A stretch of DNA of 17,687 bases from Candidatus Gastranaerophilales bacterium (GCA_910587175.1 CAJULH010000042.1:1-17687), one strand, 5' to 3'. Numbered from the stretch's first letter, positions 7,371 through 14,473 are shown. The notes: generated from the sequence alone by a model not told the origin. Translations and numbers: made by a program.

Positions 7371-7443
7371 AAGGTTTATGACTTTTTTTAAGCGCTACTA
7401 TTATCAAAAAGATAAACAGTAGTGCTTTTTCAGTAATAAACAC
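7369..7443 (-). CDS. Small hydrophobic peptide, candidate type I toxin
   Basis: A 24-codon ORF starting at GTG (7443-7441) and ending TAG (7371-7369). The peptide begins MFITEKALLF, continues IFLIIVAL and ends KKSHKP: one short membrane helix of about 13 hydrophobic residues with a basic tail. It is preceded by AAAGGAGGG (7461-7453), the strongest Shine-Dalgarno in the window, with 10 nt spacing. The size, the T/Y-E-x-A-L-style start, the hydrophobic core and the lysine-rich end recall the Fst/TxpA/Hol_Tox kind of type I toxin, which damages the membrane or halts growth when over-expressed. It lies between trkA and trkH and is overlapped by a predicted antisense RNA. Alternatives are a small accessory subunit of the Trk system (KdpF-like in style) or a leader peptide of trkH. 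Confidence 0.55.
   Translation of the reverse strand: MFITEKALLFIFLIIVALKKSHKP
7391..7430 (+). terminator. Rho-independent terminator inside the small ORF, plus strand
   Basis: AGCGCTACT (7391-7399) pairs with AGTAGTGCT (7418-7426) with one G-U. TTATC (7401-7405) pairs with GATAA (7411-7415) above it, the loop is AAAAA, and the U-run is 7426-7430. On the minus strand the stem is followed by A residues, so it terminates only plus-strand transcription. It lies entirely within the coding part of the minus-strand peptide ORF, so the same bases encode the peptide and end the antisense RNA. Confidence 0.7.
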
Positions 7444-7576
7444 TTTTAACAGCCCTCCTTTCTGTTTGGTCTCTTTAGAGTTTGCGCAGCGGAGTTCTGC
7501 CTTTAGGCTCCCTCTGGGTTTATTTAAATTTCAACGTTCTACAGATATTAAACAATTTTATCATATTTATACAAAA
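7444..7576 (-). promoter_or_regulatory. Leader and possible promoter of the small toxin-like gene
   Basis: The minus strand upstream of the GTG at 7443 carries a weak promoter candidate: TTGTAT at 7574-7569, an 18-base spacer, and TAATAT at 7550-7545, overlapping the end of trkA. It would give a leader of about 95 nt. The leader is much richer in G and C than its surroundings. It contains two small hairpins with a TAAA loop (GCC-TAAA-GGC and CTC-TAAA-GAG) and the Shine-Dalgarno at 7461-7453. Long structured leaders that control ribosome access are common in type I toxin mRNAs. I found no strong pairing that hides the Shine-Dalgarno here beyond four bases (CTCC with GGAG). The region does not match a riboswitch consensus I know. 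Confidence 0.35.
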
Positions 7577-8929
7577 CTAGCTGCATAATTTGTTAAAATA
7601 TCCCCTGATAACCTCAGCATCATCGGTTTTAGTAAATATTATCAAAGAATCCCTGCCGCGAACCAATGTTTGCCCCTTTGGGATTATAACTTTCGAACCT
7701 CTTTGAATAATTGCAACCACTCCGCGCTTTGGCAATCTTAAATTCATTAGGGCGGTATCCTGAAAATTCTCAGGAATATTTATTTCTAAAATCTCCGCCA
7801 AACCCATCTCAACTGTTGCAAGAAGCCCTTCTTTGTAATCTACAATTCTGTTTTTGATTTCATTTAAAGCCGCTTTTTTAGGCGAAACAGCAACATCCAC
7901 GCCGACTTTCTCAAACAAAGATGCGGTTGCCATCTGTCCTACACGTGTTATAACACGTTTTACTCCAAGCTGCTTTACAAGAAGAGAACACAGAAGATTC
8001 TTTTCATCGCTGTCTGTCACAGCAATTGTAACATTGCTTTCTCCAATATTTTCCTGCCCCAAAAGTTCAAGATTTGTACCATCACCGTTTAAAATAAGTG
8101 TTTTTTTCAAATTTTCTGATAAAAATTCACACCTTTTATAGTCTTTCTCAATCAATTTAACCTTTATAGGCGTCTTTTCAAAAGATTTTGCAAGTTCCAA
8201 TCCAACTGTACCTCCGCCTATTATTGTTACATTCTTAAGCGGATTCTTTTCTTCCACAAAAAACCTTGATGCTGTAATATCAAGTCCTTCAGGCGTTCCC
8301 ATAAAAATAGCTTTGTCGTTTAGCTTAAATTCATCATCTCCCTTTGGGATAAATAATTCATCATCCCTCTTTATCCCAACAACAAGCATCTCATCATCAA
8401 AAGGTATATCTTTTAGTTGTTTATTTAAAAGGATTGAATTTTCTTTAATTCTGTATTCAAGAAGTTTCGCCCTCCCTTGTGCAAAATCTTCCACATTAAT
8501 GGCATCGGGCACAGTAACAATTTTAAATATCTCCTGAACAAGAAGTTTTTCAGGCCAGATAACATAATCTATGTAAAGAGCACCTTCTTTTTGCATAGAT
8601 TCTTTTACAATGCTCAAAGAATTCCTGCATTCTTTTTTAGAAACAAAACAGGCAGTCTGCGCATTTGATAATTGTTTTGCCATAAGGCAGGCAACAATAT
8701 TTGCTTCATCAAGGCAGGTACAGGCAATAAATACATCTGCATTTTTAATATCAGCTTCTTTTAAAACATTTATATTTGACGCTTCGCCCACAATTGTGGA
8801 TAAATCAAGATTATTAAACTTTTCAAGGCGCACAGCATCAGAATCAATCACAATTATGTCATGGTCTTCAAAAAATTCGGTTGCTATAATTGAACCGATT
8901 TCATTCGCGCCGTAAATTATAATTTTCAT
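7577..8929 (-). CDS. trkA: Trk potassium uptake regulatory subunit TrkA
   Basis: A 450-residue peripheral cytoplasmic protein that binds NAD(H) or nucleotides and gates the TrkH channel. It has two RCK units, each a Rossmann TrkA_N domain followed by a TrkA_C domain. The first has IIIYGANEIGSIIA (residues 3-16, GxxxxG type) with the acidic strand end VIDSD near 26-30. The second begins near residue 233 with IIGGGTVGLELA and acidic LIEKD. The TrkA_C parts appear around 150-220 and 370-447 (the latter with PKRGVVAIIQRGSKVIIPKG). Length and double-RCK layout match TrkA of the two-unit type rather than single-unit KtrA. It is the first gene of the trkA-trkH pair and is divergent from the symporter gene across 135 bp. 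Confidence 0.94.
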   Translation of the reverse strand: MKIIIYGANEIGSIIATEFFEDHDIIVIDSDAVRLEKFNNLDLSTIVGEASNINVLKEADIKNADVFIACTCLDEANIVACLMAKQLSNAQTACFVSKKECRNSLSIVKESMQKEGALYIDYVIWPEKLLVQEIFKIVTVPDAINVEDFAQGRAKLLEYRIKENSILLNKQLKDIPFDDEMLVVGIKRDDELFIPKGDDEFKLNDKAIFMGTPEGLDITASRFFVEEKNPLKNVTIIGGGTVGLELAKSFEKTPIKVKLIEKDYKRCEFLSENLKKTLILNGDGTNLELLGQENIGESNVTIAVTDSDEKNLLCSLLVKQLGVKRVITRVGQMATASLFEKVGVDVAVSPKKAALNEIKNRIVDYKEGLLATVEMGLAEILEINIPENFQDTALMNLRLPKRGVVAIIQRGSKVIIPKGQTLVRGRDSLIIFTKTDDAEVIRGYFNKLCS

Positions 8930-8998
8930 AAAGCTATTTATAAACCAAACACCGGTTTTTTACAACTTTGTTAAGGCATAATACATATTTACATACTT

Positions 8999-9028
8999 TT
9001 GTATTATTTTTTACCATTATGATAAAAT
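8999..9028 (+). promoter_or_regulatory. Possible promoter of the symporter gene
   Basis: TTGTAT at 8999-9004 and TAAAAT at 9023-9028 are 18 bases apart and would start transcription near 9035, about 30 nt before the ATG at 9065. The 135 bp gap also has to hold a divergent trkA promoter, which I could not identify with confidence. No Shine-Dalgarno is visible before the symporter ATG. The match is modest in AT-rich DNA. Confidence 0.35.
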
Positions 9029-9064
9029 TGTGGCACACACAAAGAATAAAAACAGCAAAGCATT

Positions 9065-10303
9065 ATGACAGACAAAACAAAAAATATTAAAACAATTAGA
9101 AATAATAAAAGCCAAATTATAATATGGATTGCAGCTTTGGCTGCAGGTGCAGGTGCCGGGTGTCTTGGAATAAGCATACTAAATGAATTTTTTAATTTTA
9201 TTGCAACTGTTTTTACAAGGCTCTTTCAATTTATTGCAGTGCCCACAATTGCACTTGCTGTTATTACAACTCTCTCTGAACTTGGAACAAAGAAAAGCAC
9301 AGGGCGGATTTTTGCACACACAGCTTTTTATACACTGCTTACAACATTTTGTGCAGCAACAGTAAGCCTTTTACTTTATATTATTTTTACACCGGATAAT
9401 ATAGCACTTAATACAATAGCACAGCAAGCTTCCAAGGCTCCGGTTAACGGACTTACATATTATGACCATTTATTGTCAATCGTACCTGACAATATTTTGC
9501 AGCCATTAATCTCCGGCAATGTCCTTTCTGTTATATTAATTGCTGCAGCCTTCGGTACAGGGTTGTCCTTTATGGTTGAAACAGAAAACAAAAAGGCGCT
9601 TATAAAAACATTGTATGGTCTGCAGGAATTGCTTTTTGTGCTCATACGCGCCTTATTATGGGCTTTGCCTCTGGGTATAATGGCTTTTGCCGCCCAGCTT
9701 TCAGCTCAAATTACAGCCGGTTCTGCAATCAGTGCCCTTGGAAAATATACTGCAATTGTGCTTGGCGGCAATATCATACAAATGTTTGTTATCATCCCCT
9801 TGTTTCTTTTACTAAAGAAACTTAACCCAATAGATGTTTTTCGCAAAATGTCCCCGGCGCTTATTGTTGCTTTCTTTACAAAAAGCTCGGCAGGAACACT
9901 GCCCGTAACTTTAACCACAGCAGAAAACAATCTTAAAATTAACCCGGCAATTTCAAGATTTGTATTACCAATTTGTACAACAATTAATATGAATGGCTGC
10001 GCAGCATTTATTTTGGTCACTTCACTTTTTGTTATGCAAAATTCAGGCATAGAATTAACAATAGGAACAATGGTTACCTGGCTTTTTATTTCTGTATTTG
10101 CAGCCATTGGAAATGCCGGTGTTCCTATGGGATGTTATTTCCTTACAATTTCTCTTATGTCATCAATAGGCGCACCCCTTGGTATTTTAGGTATCATTTT
10201 GCCAATATATGCTGTTATTGACATGGTAGAAACCGTTGAAAATGTATGGTCGGATTCCGCAGTGTGCGCCATGACAAATAAGGATTTTGCGGAAGAAATT
10301 TAA
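9065..10303 (+). CDS. Cation:dicarboxylate/amino acid symporter family (SLC1/DAACS) with altered substrate site
   Basis: A 412-residue membrane transporter of the glutamate-transporter fold. Hallmarks are present: the HP1 loop FTKSSAGTLP (271-280), the TM7 motif TINMNGCAAF (306-315), HP2 around GNAGVPMG (349-356), and TM8 DMVETVENVWSD (386-397). Compared with the archaeal GltPh sequence as I know it, TM7 NMDGT is NMNGC (D to N310, T to C312). In TM8, D386, N393 and D397 are kept, but the arginine that holds an acidic side chain (R397 in GltPh) is E389, and GltPh D390 becomes Y382. A dicarboxylate or glutamate substrate is therefore unlikely; a neutral or basic amino acid, or altered ion coupling, is inferred. 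It is a lone gene, followed by a hairpin/T-run at 10344-10387. Confidence 0.9.
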   Translation: MTDKTKNIKTIRNNKSQIIIWIAALAAGAGAGCLGISILNEFFNFIATVFTRLFQFIAVPTIALAVITTLSELGTKKSTGRIFAHTAFYTLLTTFCAATVSLLLYIIFTPDNIALNTIAQQASKAPVNGLTYYDHLLSIVPDNILQPLISGNVLSVILIAAAFGTGLSFMVETENKKALIKTLYGLQELLFVLIRALLWALPLGIMAFAAQLSAQITAGSAISALGKYTAIVLGGNIIQMFVIIPLFLLLKKLNPIDVFRKMSPALIVAFFTKSSAGTLPVTLTTAENNLKINPAISRFVLPICTTINMNGCAAFILVTSLFVMQNSGIELTIGTMVTWLFISVFAAIGNAGVPMGCYFLTISLMSSIGAPLGILGIILPIYAVIDMVETVENVWSDSAVCAMTNKDFAEEI

Positions 10304-10336
10304 ATAAATCACTTATCTTTAAGAATTTCACAAAAT

Positions 10337-10364
10337 TTGCATGCCTGCCTTTTTATAGTACAAT
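10337..10364 (+). promoter_or_regulatory. Promoter of gyrB
   Basis: TTGCAT at 10337-10342 and TACAAT at 10359-10364 are separated by 16 bases, predicting a start near 10371 and a leader of about 31 nt before the gyrB ATG. AAGGAA at about 10392-10397 serves as ribosome-binding site. The -10 element lies between the two arms of the inverted repeat at 10344-10381. Confidence 0.55.
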
Positions 10365-10387
10365 GTTGCCATAGAGGCAGGTTTTTT
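10344..10387 (+). terminator. Inverted repeat with T-run after the symporter gene
   Basis: CCTGCCT (10344-10350) and AGGCAGG (10375-10381) are perfect inverted arms, followed by six T (10382-10387). The 24-nt loop is long for an intrinsic terminator. The arrangement would nonetheless stop readthrough from the symporter, while RNA starting at the embedded gyrB promoter carries only the right arm and escapes. An operator role for the repeat is an alternative. Confidence 0.5.
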
Positions 10388-10401
10388 AATAAGGAATTGT
10401 C

Positions 10402-12852
10402 ATGACAAACACGACAACAAATCAAAGCTATGATGCTAGTAATATAAGAGTTTTAGAGGGCTTGGAGGCTGTTCGTCTCCGTCCCGGTATGTATATAGGT
10501 TCAACCTCTCAAAGAGGTTTGCACCACTGTATTTATGAAATCGTCGATAATTCAATTGATGAAAGCCTTGCAGGATACTGCGATACAATTACGATCACAG
10601 TTCATGAGGATAATTCTGTCACGGTTGAAGACAACGGGCGCGGCATTCCGGTAGATATTAAACCGGACAGCGGAAAATCAGCATTAGAAATTGTTCATAC
10701 CGTGCTTCATGCCGGCGGTAAATTCGGAGATGGCGGCTATAAAGTATCAGGCGGGCTGCATGGTGTTGGTGCATCAGTTGTAAACGCGCTTTCTGAAAAA
10801 TATATAGTTGAAGTTTCCCGTGACGGCTGGGTACATAGACAGGAATACCTTAGAGGTGAACCTGTTAACCCTGTTGAAAAGGTAAGAGAAACAGACAAAA
10901 GAGGCACAAAAACAACCTTCTGGGCAGACCCTGAAATATTTACGGAAACAACAGAAATTGACTGTGATGTCATTGCAAACAGATTCCGCGAAATGGCGTT
11001 TTTAAACAAAGGTCTAAAGCTTATCTTTATAGACAAGAAAAATAATAAAGAACACACCTTCCACTACGAAGGCGGTATCGCATCTTATGTGGAACATTTA
11101 AACAAAAATAAAAATGTGATGTTTGAAAAGCCTGTCTATATTGAAAAAACACTTGAAGGAGTTGCTGTTGAAATAGCAATGCAATATACAGATGCCTACA
11201 CAGAAAACGTTCTTTGCTTTGCAAATAATATCAACACCCACTTTGGCGGCACACACTTAACAGGTTTTAGAAACGGTATTACAAGGGTAATTAATGACTA
11301 CGCAAGGAAAAATAATTTAATTAAAGAAAACGACCAGAACCTTGCAGGGGAAGATATCAGAGAAGGTTTAACAGCCATAGTTTCTGTTAAAATTCCAAAC
11401 CCCGAATTTGAAGGACAGACAAAAGAAAAACTTGGAAACGCAGAAGTTACCCCAATTGTAAACGATGCTGTCCGCGATAAATTTATGGAATGGCTTGAAT
11501 TTAACCCAAAATTCGCAAAACTCATTGTAGATAAAATTTTGCAGGCGCAACGTGCCCGTGAAGCCGCAAGAAAGGCAAGAGAACTCACAAGAAGAAAATC
11601 TGCCCTTGAAACATCCACATTGCCCGGAAAACTTGCAGATTGTTCTAACAGAGAGCCTGAAAAGTGTGAACTATATATTGTTGAGGGAGATTCTGCAGGT
11701 GGTTCGGCTAAACAAGGCAGAAACAGAATGTTTCAGGCAATTTTACCTTTAAGAGGCAAAATTTTAAACGTTGAACGTGCAAGATTAGACAAAATGTACA
11801 ACAACAACGAAATCCAATCCCTTATCCAGGCAATGGGGATAAACATTTCCAAAAATGAAGAAGAGGTAAACATCGAAAAGCTCCGCTATCATAAAATCAT
11901 TTTTATGACAGATGCCGATGTTGACGGTGCCCATATCAGAACGCTTCTTTTAACGTTCTTCTTCAGATATGCAAAACCATTGATTGATAATGGTTATGTT
12001 TATATTGCACAGCCTCCTTTATATAAAGTTACAATCGGAAAAGTGGCAGAATATCTATATGACGACAGAGCGCTAGATAGAATGGTAAGAGAGCGCGGCA
12101 TAAAAGGCGTTGTATTATATGATAAAACAAAATCTAAATCTTTAACGGGTGAAAATCTTGAAAATATTCTGTATGCAATGTCAACGTATTACAAATCTTT
12201 CCACAATCCGATTATAAATCAGATGCCTTCCGTTATTATAAGAGGCTTGATACGTTCTGAGATTACTGCGGAAGATTTTGAAAATGAAACCAGAATAAAA
12301 GAGATTTATGAATATTTAGCCCACTACATTGAAGACCATGCACTAAACTATGGTATTGAAGAGGCCAAAAATTATTCAGTATCTCTGGCTCAAAATCCTG
12401 AAACTGCAAGATATTATATCAAGGTAAATTTAGGCGAAGACATTGAACCTGCAGCAGTTACAGCCCATATGATAAAATCTAAAGAATTTGAAAGATTGAA
12501 AAATTCTTATCCTAAAATAAGGGAATTTTTAATTGAGGAAGAAAAGAAATTAATCTTTGAAACTCCCGAAGGCGAATCTGAAATCACATCATTTGCACAG
12601 TTGCAAAGGCTTGTGGATGAAAGAGGAAAGAAGGGTATGCAGATTCAAAGGTTTAAAGGTTTGGGCGAAATGATGCCGCAGCAATTGTGGGAAACAACCA
12701 TGGACCCTGCAAACAGAACTCTTCTGAAGGTAAGTATCGAAGATGCAATGCTTTGCGATGAATTGTTTGATGTATTGATGGGAGATAACGTTGCCCCAAG
12801 GCGTGATTTCATTGAGCAAAACGCAGTCTACGCAACAAATATTGATACGTAG
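10402..12852 (+). CDS. gyrB: DNA gyrase subunit B
   Basis: An 816-residue ATPase subunit of DNA gyrase, which with GyrA introduces negative supercoils. The GHKL ATPase part shows EIVDNSIDE (46-54), EDNGRGIP (76-83) and GGLHGVGASVVNALS (117-131). The transducer domain follows to about residue 400. The Toprim domain has EGDSAGGSAKQGRNR from E428, PLRGKILNVE, and DADVDGAHIRTLLLTFFFR from D504 (D504/D506/D508 metal ligands). The C-terminal QRFKGLGEMMPQQLWETTMDP starts at Q747. About 160-170 residues between roughly 560 and 730 make it the long, E. coli-length form rather than the 640-residue form common in Gram-positives. GyrB is preferred over ParE from overall motif wording and length. An AAGGAA ribosome-binding site precedes the ATG. 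gyrA is not in the window. Confidence 0.95.
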   Translation: MTNTTTNQSYDASNIRVLEGLEAVRLRPGMYIGSTSQRGLHHCIYEIVDNSIDESLAGYCDTITITVHEDNSVTVEDNGRGIPVDIKPDSGKSALEIVHTVLHAGGKFGDGGYKVSGGLHGVGASVVNALSEKYIVEVSRDGWVHRQEYLRGEPVNPVEKVRETDKRGTKTTFWADPEIFTETTEIDCDVIANRFREMAFLNKGLKLIFIDKKNNKEHTFHYEGGIASYVEHLNKNKNVMFEKPVYIEKTLEGVAVEIAMQYTDAYTENVLCFANNINTHFGGTHLTGFRNGITRVINDYARKNNLIKENDQNLAGEDIREGLTAIVSVKIPNPEFEGQTKEKLGNAEVTPIVNDAVRDKFMEWLEFNPKFAKLIVDKILQAQRAREAARKARELTRRKSALETSTLPGKLADCSNREPEKCELYIVEGDSAGGSAKQGRNRMFQAILPLRGKILNVERARLDKMYNNNEIQSLIQAMGINISKNEEEVNIEKLRYHKIIFMTDADVDGAHIRTLLLTFFFRYAKPLIDNGYVYIAQPPLYKVTIGKVAEYLYDDRALDRMVRERGIKGVVLYDKTKSKSLTGENLENILYAMSTYYKSFHNPIINQMPSVIIRGLIRSEITAEDFENETRIKEIYEYLAHYIEDHALNYGIEEAKNYSVSLAQNPETARYYIKVNLGEDIEPAAVTAHMIKSKEFERLKNSYPKIREFLIEEEKKLIFETPEGESEITSFAQLQRLVDERGKKGMQIQRFKGLGEMMPQQLWETTMDPANRTLLKVSIEDAMLCDELFDVLMGDNVAPRRDFIEQNAVYATNIDT

Positions 12853-12872
12853 ACCTTGCGAGGCTTTTTCAA

Positions 12873-14015
12873 ATGAATAACAGCTTTGAAGATGACCTTA
12901 AAAGCAAATATTGGGAAAAATTTAAGGCAATTTTTAATACAAACATTCTTCCTCAATTATCCGAAATTGAAAAATTGAGGAAGAAAAAGATTGCTTTATT
13001 TTTTATTATTAGTCTTTTGCCCGTTTTTGCAATTGTTGCTTATGGTTGCCTTCTTTTGAGTAAAATTAAAAGTGCCGACTTGGTATTGATTATGCTCCTG
13101 TGTTTCGCATTGCTTTTTTATTTTCCATTTATACCTTGGATTTATACGCTTGTTTCAAAAAATTACATGAAAAAAACAAAGAAAATGATTGCAAATTTGT
13201 TTGCACAAGCATTTGGCGCATTAGATAGAATTGATATAAATTTTAATGAAATTAAATATGCAGCACTGCTTAGAAAAAGCGAGCTTATTAATAATTTTGA
13301 ATTTATAGAAATCGACGATTTGTACGCAGGAAATTACGAAAGCACAGACTATACCTTTTCCGATACAAGATTCGAGGTTTACCCGCCAAGAGGTGTTCCA
13401 GTAACTGTTTATAGCGGAATAGTTTTGCATATTAAAACAACAAAACCATTTTTAGGACATACAAAAATATTAGAAAAAAACAAATTTGCATATAATCCCA
13501 AAAAAACAATATTTGCCCTCATACTTTTTGTGATTATTATACCAATCTTAGCTCTTGGAATTAAAGAAGATCCTTATATGCCGTTTCTTTTTTGGAAAGT
13601 AAATGTTTACTATGTTTTTGGATTTTTATTTATCTGGGCATTAGTTGAAATACTTATCAAATATATCAAAACAAAACTAAAAAGCATAAATATCAGTGAA
13701 AAAACAATAAATAAAAACTTCGCACTTACATCATCAAACAAAGAAGAGGCGAAATCCCTTATAAATAAAGAATTCTTTGGAAAGCTTTTTGAATTAAGAA
13801 AAATTTACCATACAAAAAGTATAAGATGTGCTTTCTTTGAAGATAATATTATTATTATAATAGGCACACCGAAAGATATTTTTGAATTTGGCACCCTGTT
13901 TCAATCAGCCTATAATGCCGAAAGTTATAAAACATATTTCAAAGAAATTTATCCCATTTTCAGACTGCTCCATTGCCTTAAAAATACCTCATCAATAAGT
14001 GAATATTTAAAATGA
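12873..14015 (+). CDS. DUF3137-like membrane protein
   Basis: A 380-residue membrane protein best matched by memory to DUF3137, a family of unknown function. Two helices near the start (about residues 39-62 and 69-93) anchor it. The soluble domain then shows IDDLYAGNYESTDYTFSD (147-164), GIVLHIKTTKPFLGHTKIL (182-200), EKTINKNFALTSSNKEEA (276-293) and CAFFEDNIIIIIGTPKDIFEF (split, 319-339), all of which resemble the family. A second pair of helices (about 211-229 and 243-264) interrupts the domain, which I do not expect in the family. The gene follows gyrB by 20 nt and has GAGG nine bases before its ATG, so it may be cotranscribed; no functional link to gyrase is implied. Family assignment is moderate. 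Confidence 0.7.
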   Translation: MNNSFEDDLKSKYWEKFKAIFNTNILPQLSEIEKLRKKKIALFFIISLLPVFAIVAYGCLLLSKIKSADLVLIMLLCFALLFYFPFIPWIYTLVSKNYMKKTKKMIANLFAQAFGALDRIDINFNEIKYAALLRKSELINNFEFIEIDDLYAGNYESTDYTFSDTRFEVYPPRGVPVTVYSGIVLHIKTTKPFLGHTKILEKNKFAYNPKKTIFALILFVIIIPILALGIKEDPYMPFLFWKVNVYYVFGFLFIWALVEILIKYIKTKLKSINISEKTINKNFALTSSNKEEAKSLINKEFFGKLFELRKIYHTKSIRCAFFEDNIIIIIGTPKDIFEFGTLFQSAYNAESYKTYFKEIYPIFRLLHCLKNTSSISEYLK

Positions 14016-14062
14016 GCAGTCATCAGGGGGATAAAATGGTAATCTTCATATTATCCGGACTA

Positions 14063-14091
14063 TTGCCTTAACTATACAAAAATCTTATAAT
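14063..14091 (+). promoter_or_regulatory. Promoter giving a probable leaderless mRNA
   Basis: TTGCCT at 14063-14068, a 17-base spacer and a perfect TATAAT at 14086-14091. The expected start of transcription, seven bases after the hexamer, is the A of the ATG at 14098. No Shine-Dalgarno can therefore be present in the transcript. Confidence 0.55.
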
Positions 14092-14097
14092 TGCAAT

Positions 14098-14358
14098 ATG
14101 GAAGAAAAAGAGGTAATTCAAAACAGAATTACAAATTTAATTAACTTGAGACAAACAATGATTCAAGCACTGATTGTATTAATCGGTGGCATAGCAGGTG
14201 TTTGTTTTATGTCAAATAGTATTGAAAAATACGTTGCACTAATTTTAGGTGTATTTGGTATTTGTATAATTATAAAAATAATACTTGAACATCAAAAAGA
14301 AATCAGGGGTTATTTATATAAAAATGAAGGAGATAATTATATTGGAAACCATTTATAA
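14098..14358 (+). CDS. Small two-helix membrane protein
   Basis: An 86-residue protein I do not recognise. A charged N-terminus (MEEKEVIQNRITNLINLRQ) is followed by two transmembrane helices, about residues 21-39 (ALIVLIGGIAGVCF) and 46-63 (VALILGVFGICIII), and a polar tail ending in NYIGNHL. This hairpin topology puts both ends in the cytoplasm. The promoter at 14063-14091 places the transcript start at its first base, so it is probably translated from a leaderless mRNA. Its last 17 nt overlap a second, smaller gene in another frame that has its own AAGGAG, so the two are probably one unit. They could form a two-component membrane complex, a holin-like pair or a small toxin pair; the sequence does not decide. 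Confidence 0.65.
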   Translation: MEEKEVIQNRITNLINLRQTMIQALIVLIGGIAGVCFMSNSIEKYVALILGVFGICIIIKIILEHQKEIRGYLYKNEGDNYIGNHL

Positions 14359-14464
14359 TACATTAAACGTGATAATAGGAATTGCGTTTGCAGTGCTTAT
14401 CTTTAACCTTCCAAAAGTCTTTGGAACAGGATATTTTGATAAAAAAGAAAATAAAGCAAAATAA
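14342..14464 (+). CDS. Tiny membrane protein with TTG start
   Basis: A 40-residue ORF beginning at TTG (14342-14344), seven bases after an AAGGAGA Shine-Dalgarno inside the preceding gene. It opens METIYNTLNVIIGIAFAVLI, continues FNLPKVFGTGYF and ends KKENKAK: one membrane helix (about residues 8-22) and a basic tail. It overlaps the upstream gene by 17 nt in the +1 frame and is followed within 10 bases by a strong terminator, so it is the last gene of its transcript. The ribosome-binding site, topology and position are the evidence. No family is recognised. Confidence 0.55.
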   Translation: METIYNTLNVIIGIAFAVLIFNLPKVFGTGYFDKKENKAK

Positions 14465-14473
14465 ATAAAATTT

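Larger units (their letters stand above)
7329..7430 (+). ncRNA. Putative antisense RNA (type I antitoxin candidate)
   Basis: A predicted RNA of about 100 nt lies between the promoter at 7295-7322 and a rho-independent terminator at 7391-7430. It is fully complementary to the minus-strand mRNA over the last 20 of the 24 codons of the small hydrophobic ORF and over the GC-rich hairpin just after its stop codon. The 5' part contains a mostly paired stem (7337-7347 with 7355-7370) whose loop holds CTGG, compatible with a YUNR kissing-loop motif. This layout, with converging promoters and an antitoxin covering the toxin 3' half, is that of type I toxin-antitoxin pairs such as TxpA/RatA. Both ends are inferred from sequence. 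Without expression data it remains a prediction. Confidence 0.55.

Noticed and set aside
7444..7540. Possible K+-related riboswitch (c-di-AMP ydaO type) upstream of trkH
   Set aside because: The region is structured and sits before a K+ transporter gene, but I cannot match the conserved ydaO core. The Shine-Dalgarno and small ORF plus antisense RNA explain the structure better.
12853..12872. Weak hairpin and T5 just after gyrB
   Set aside because: The stem is only three base pairs (CCT/AGG), and the region also holds the GAGG ribosome-binding site of the next gene, so termination is unlikely.
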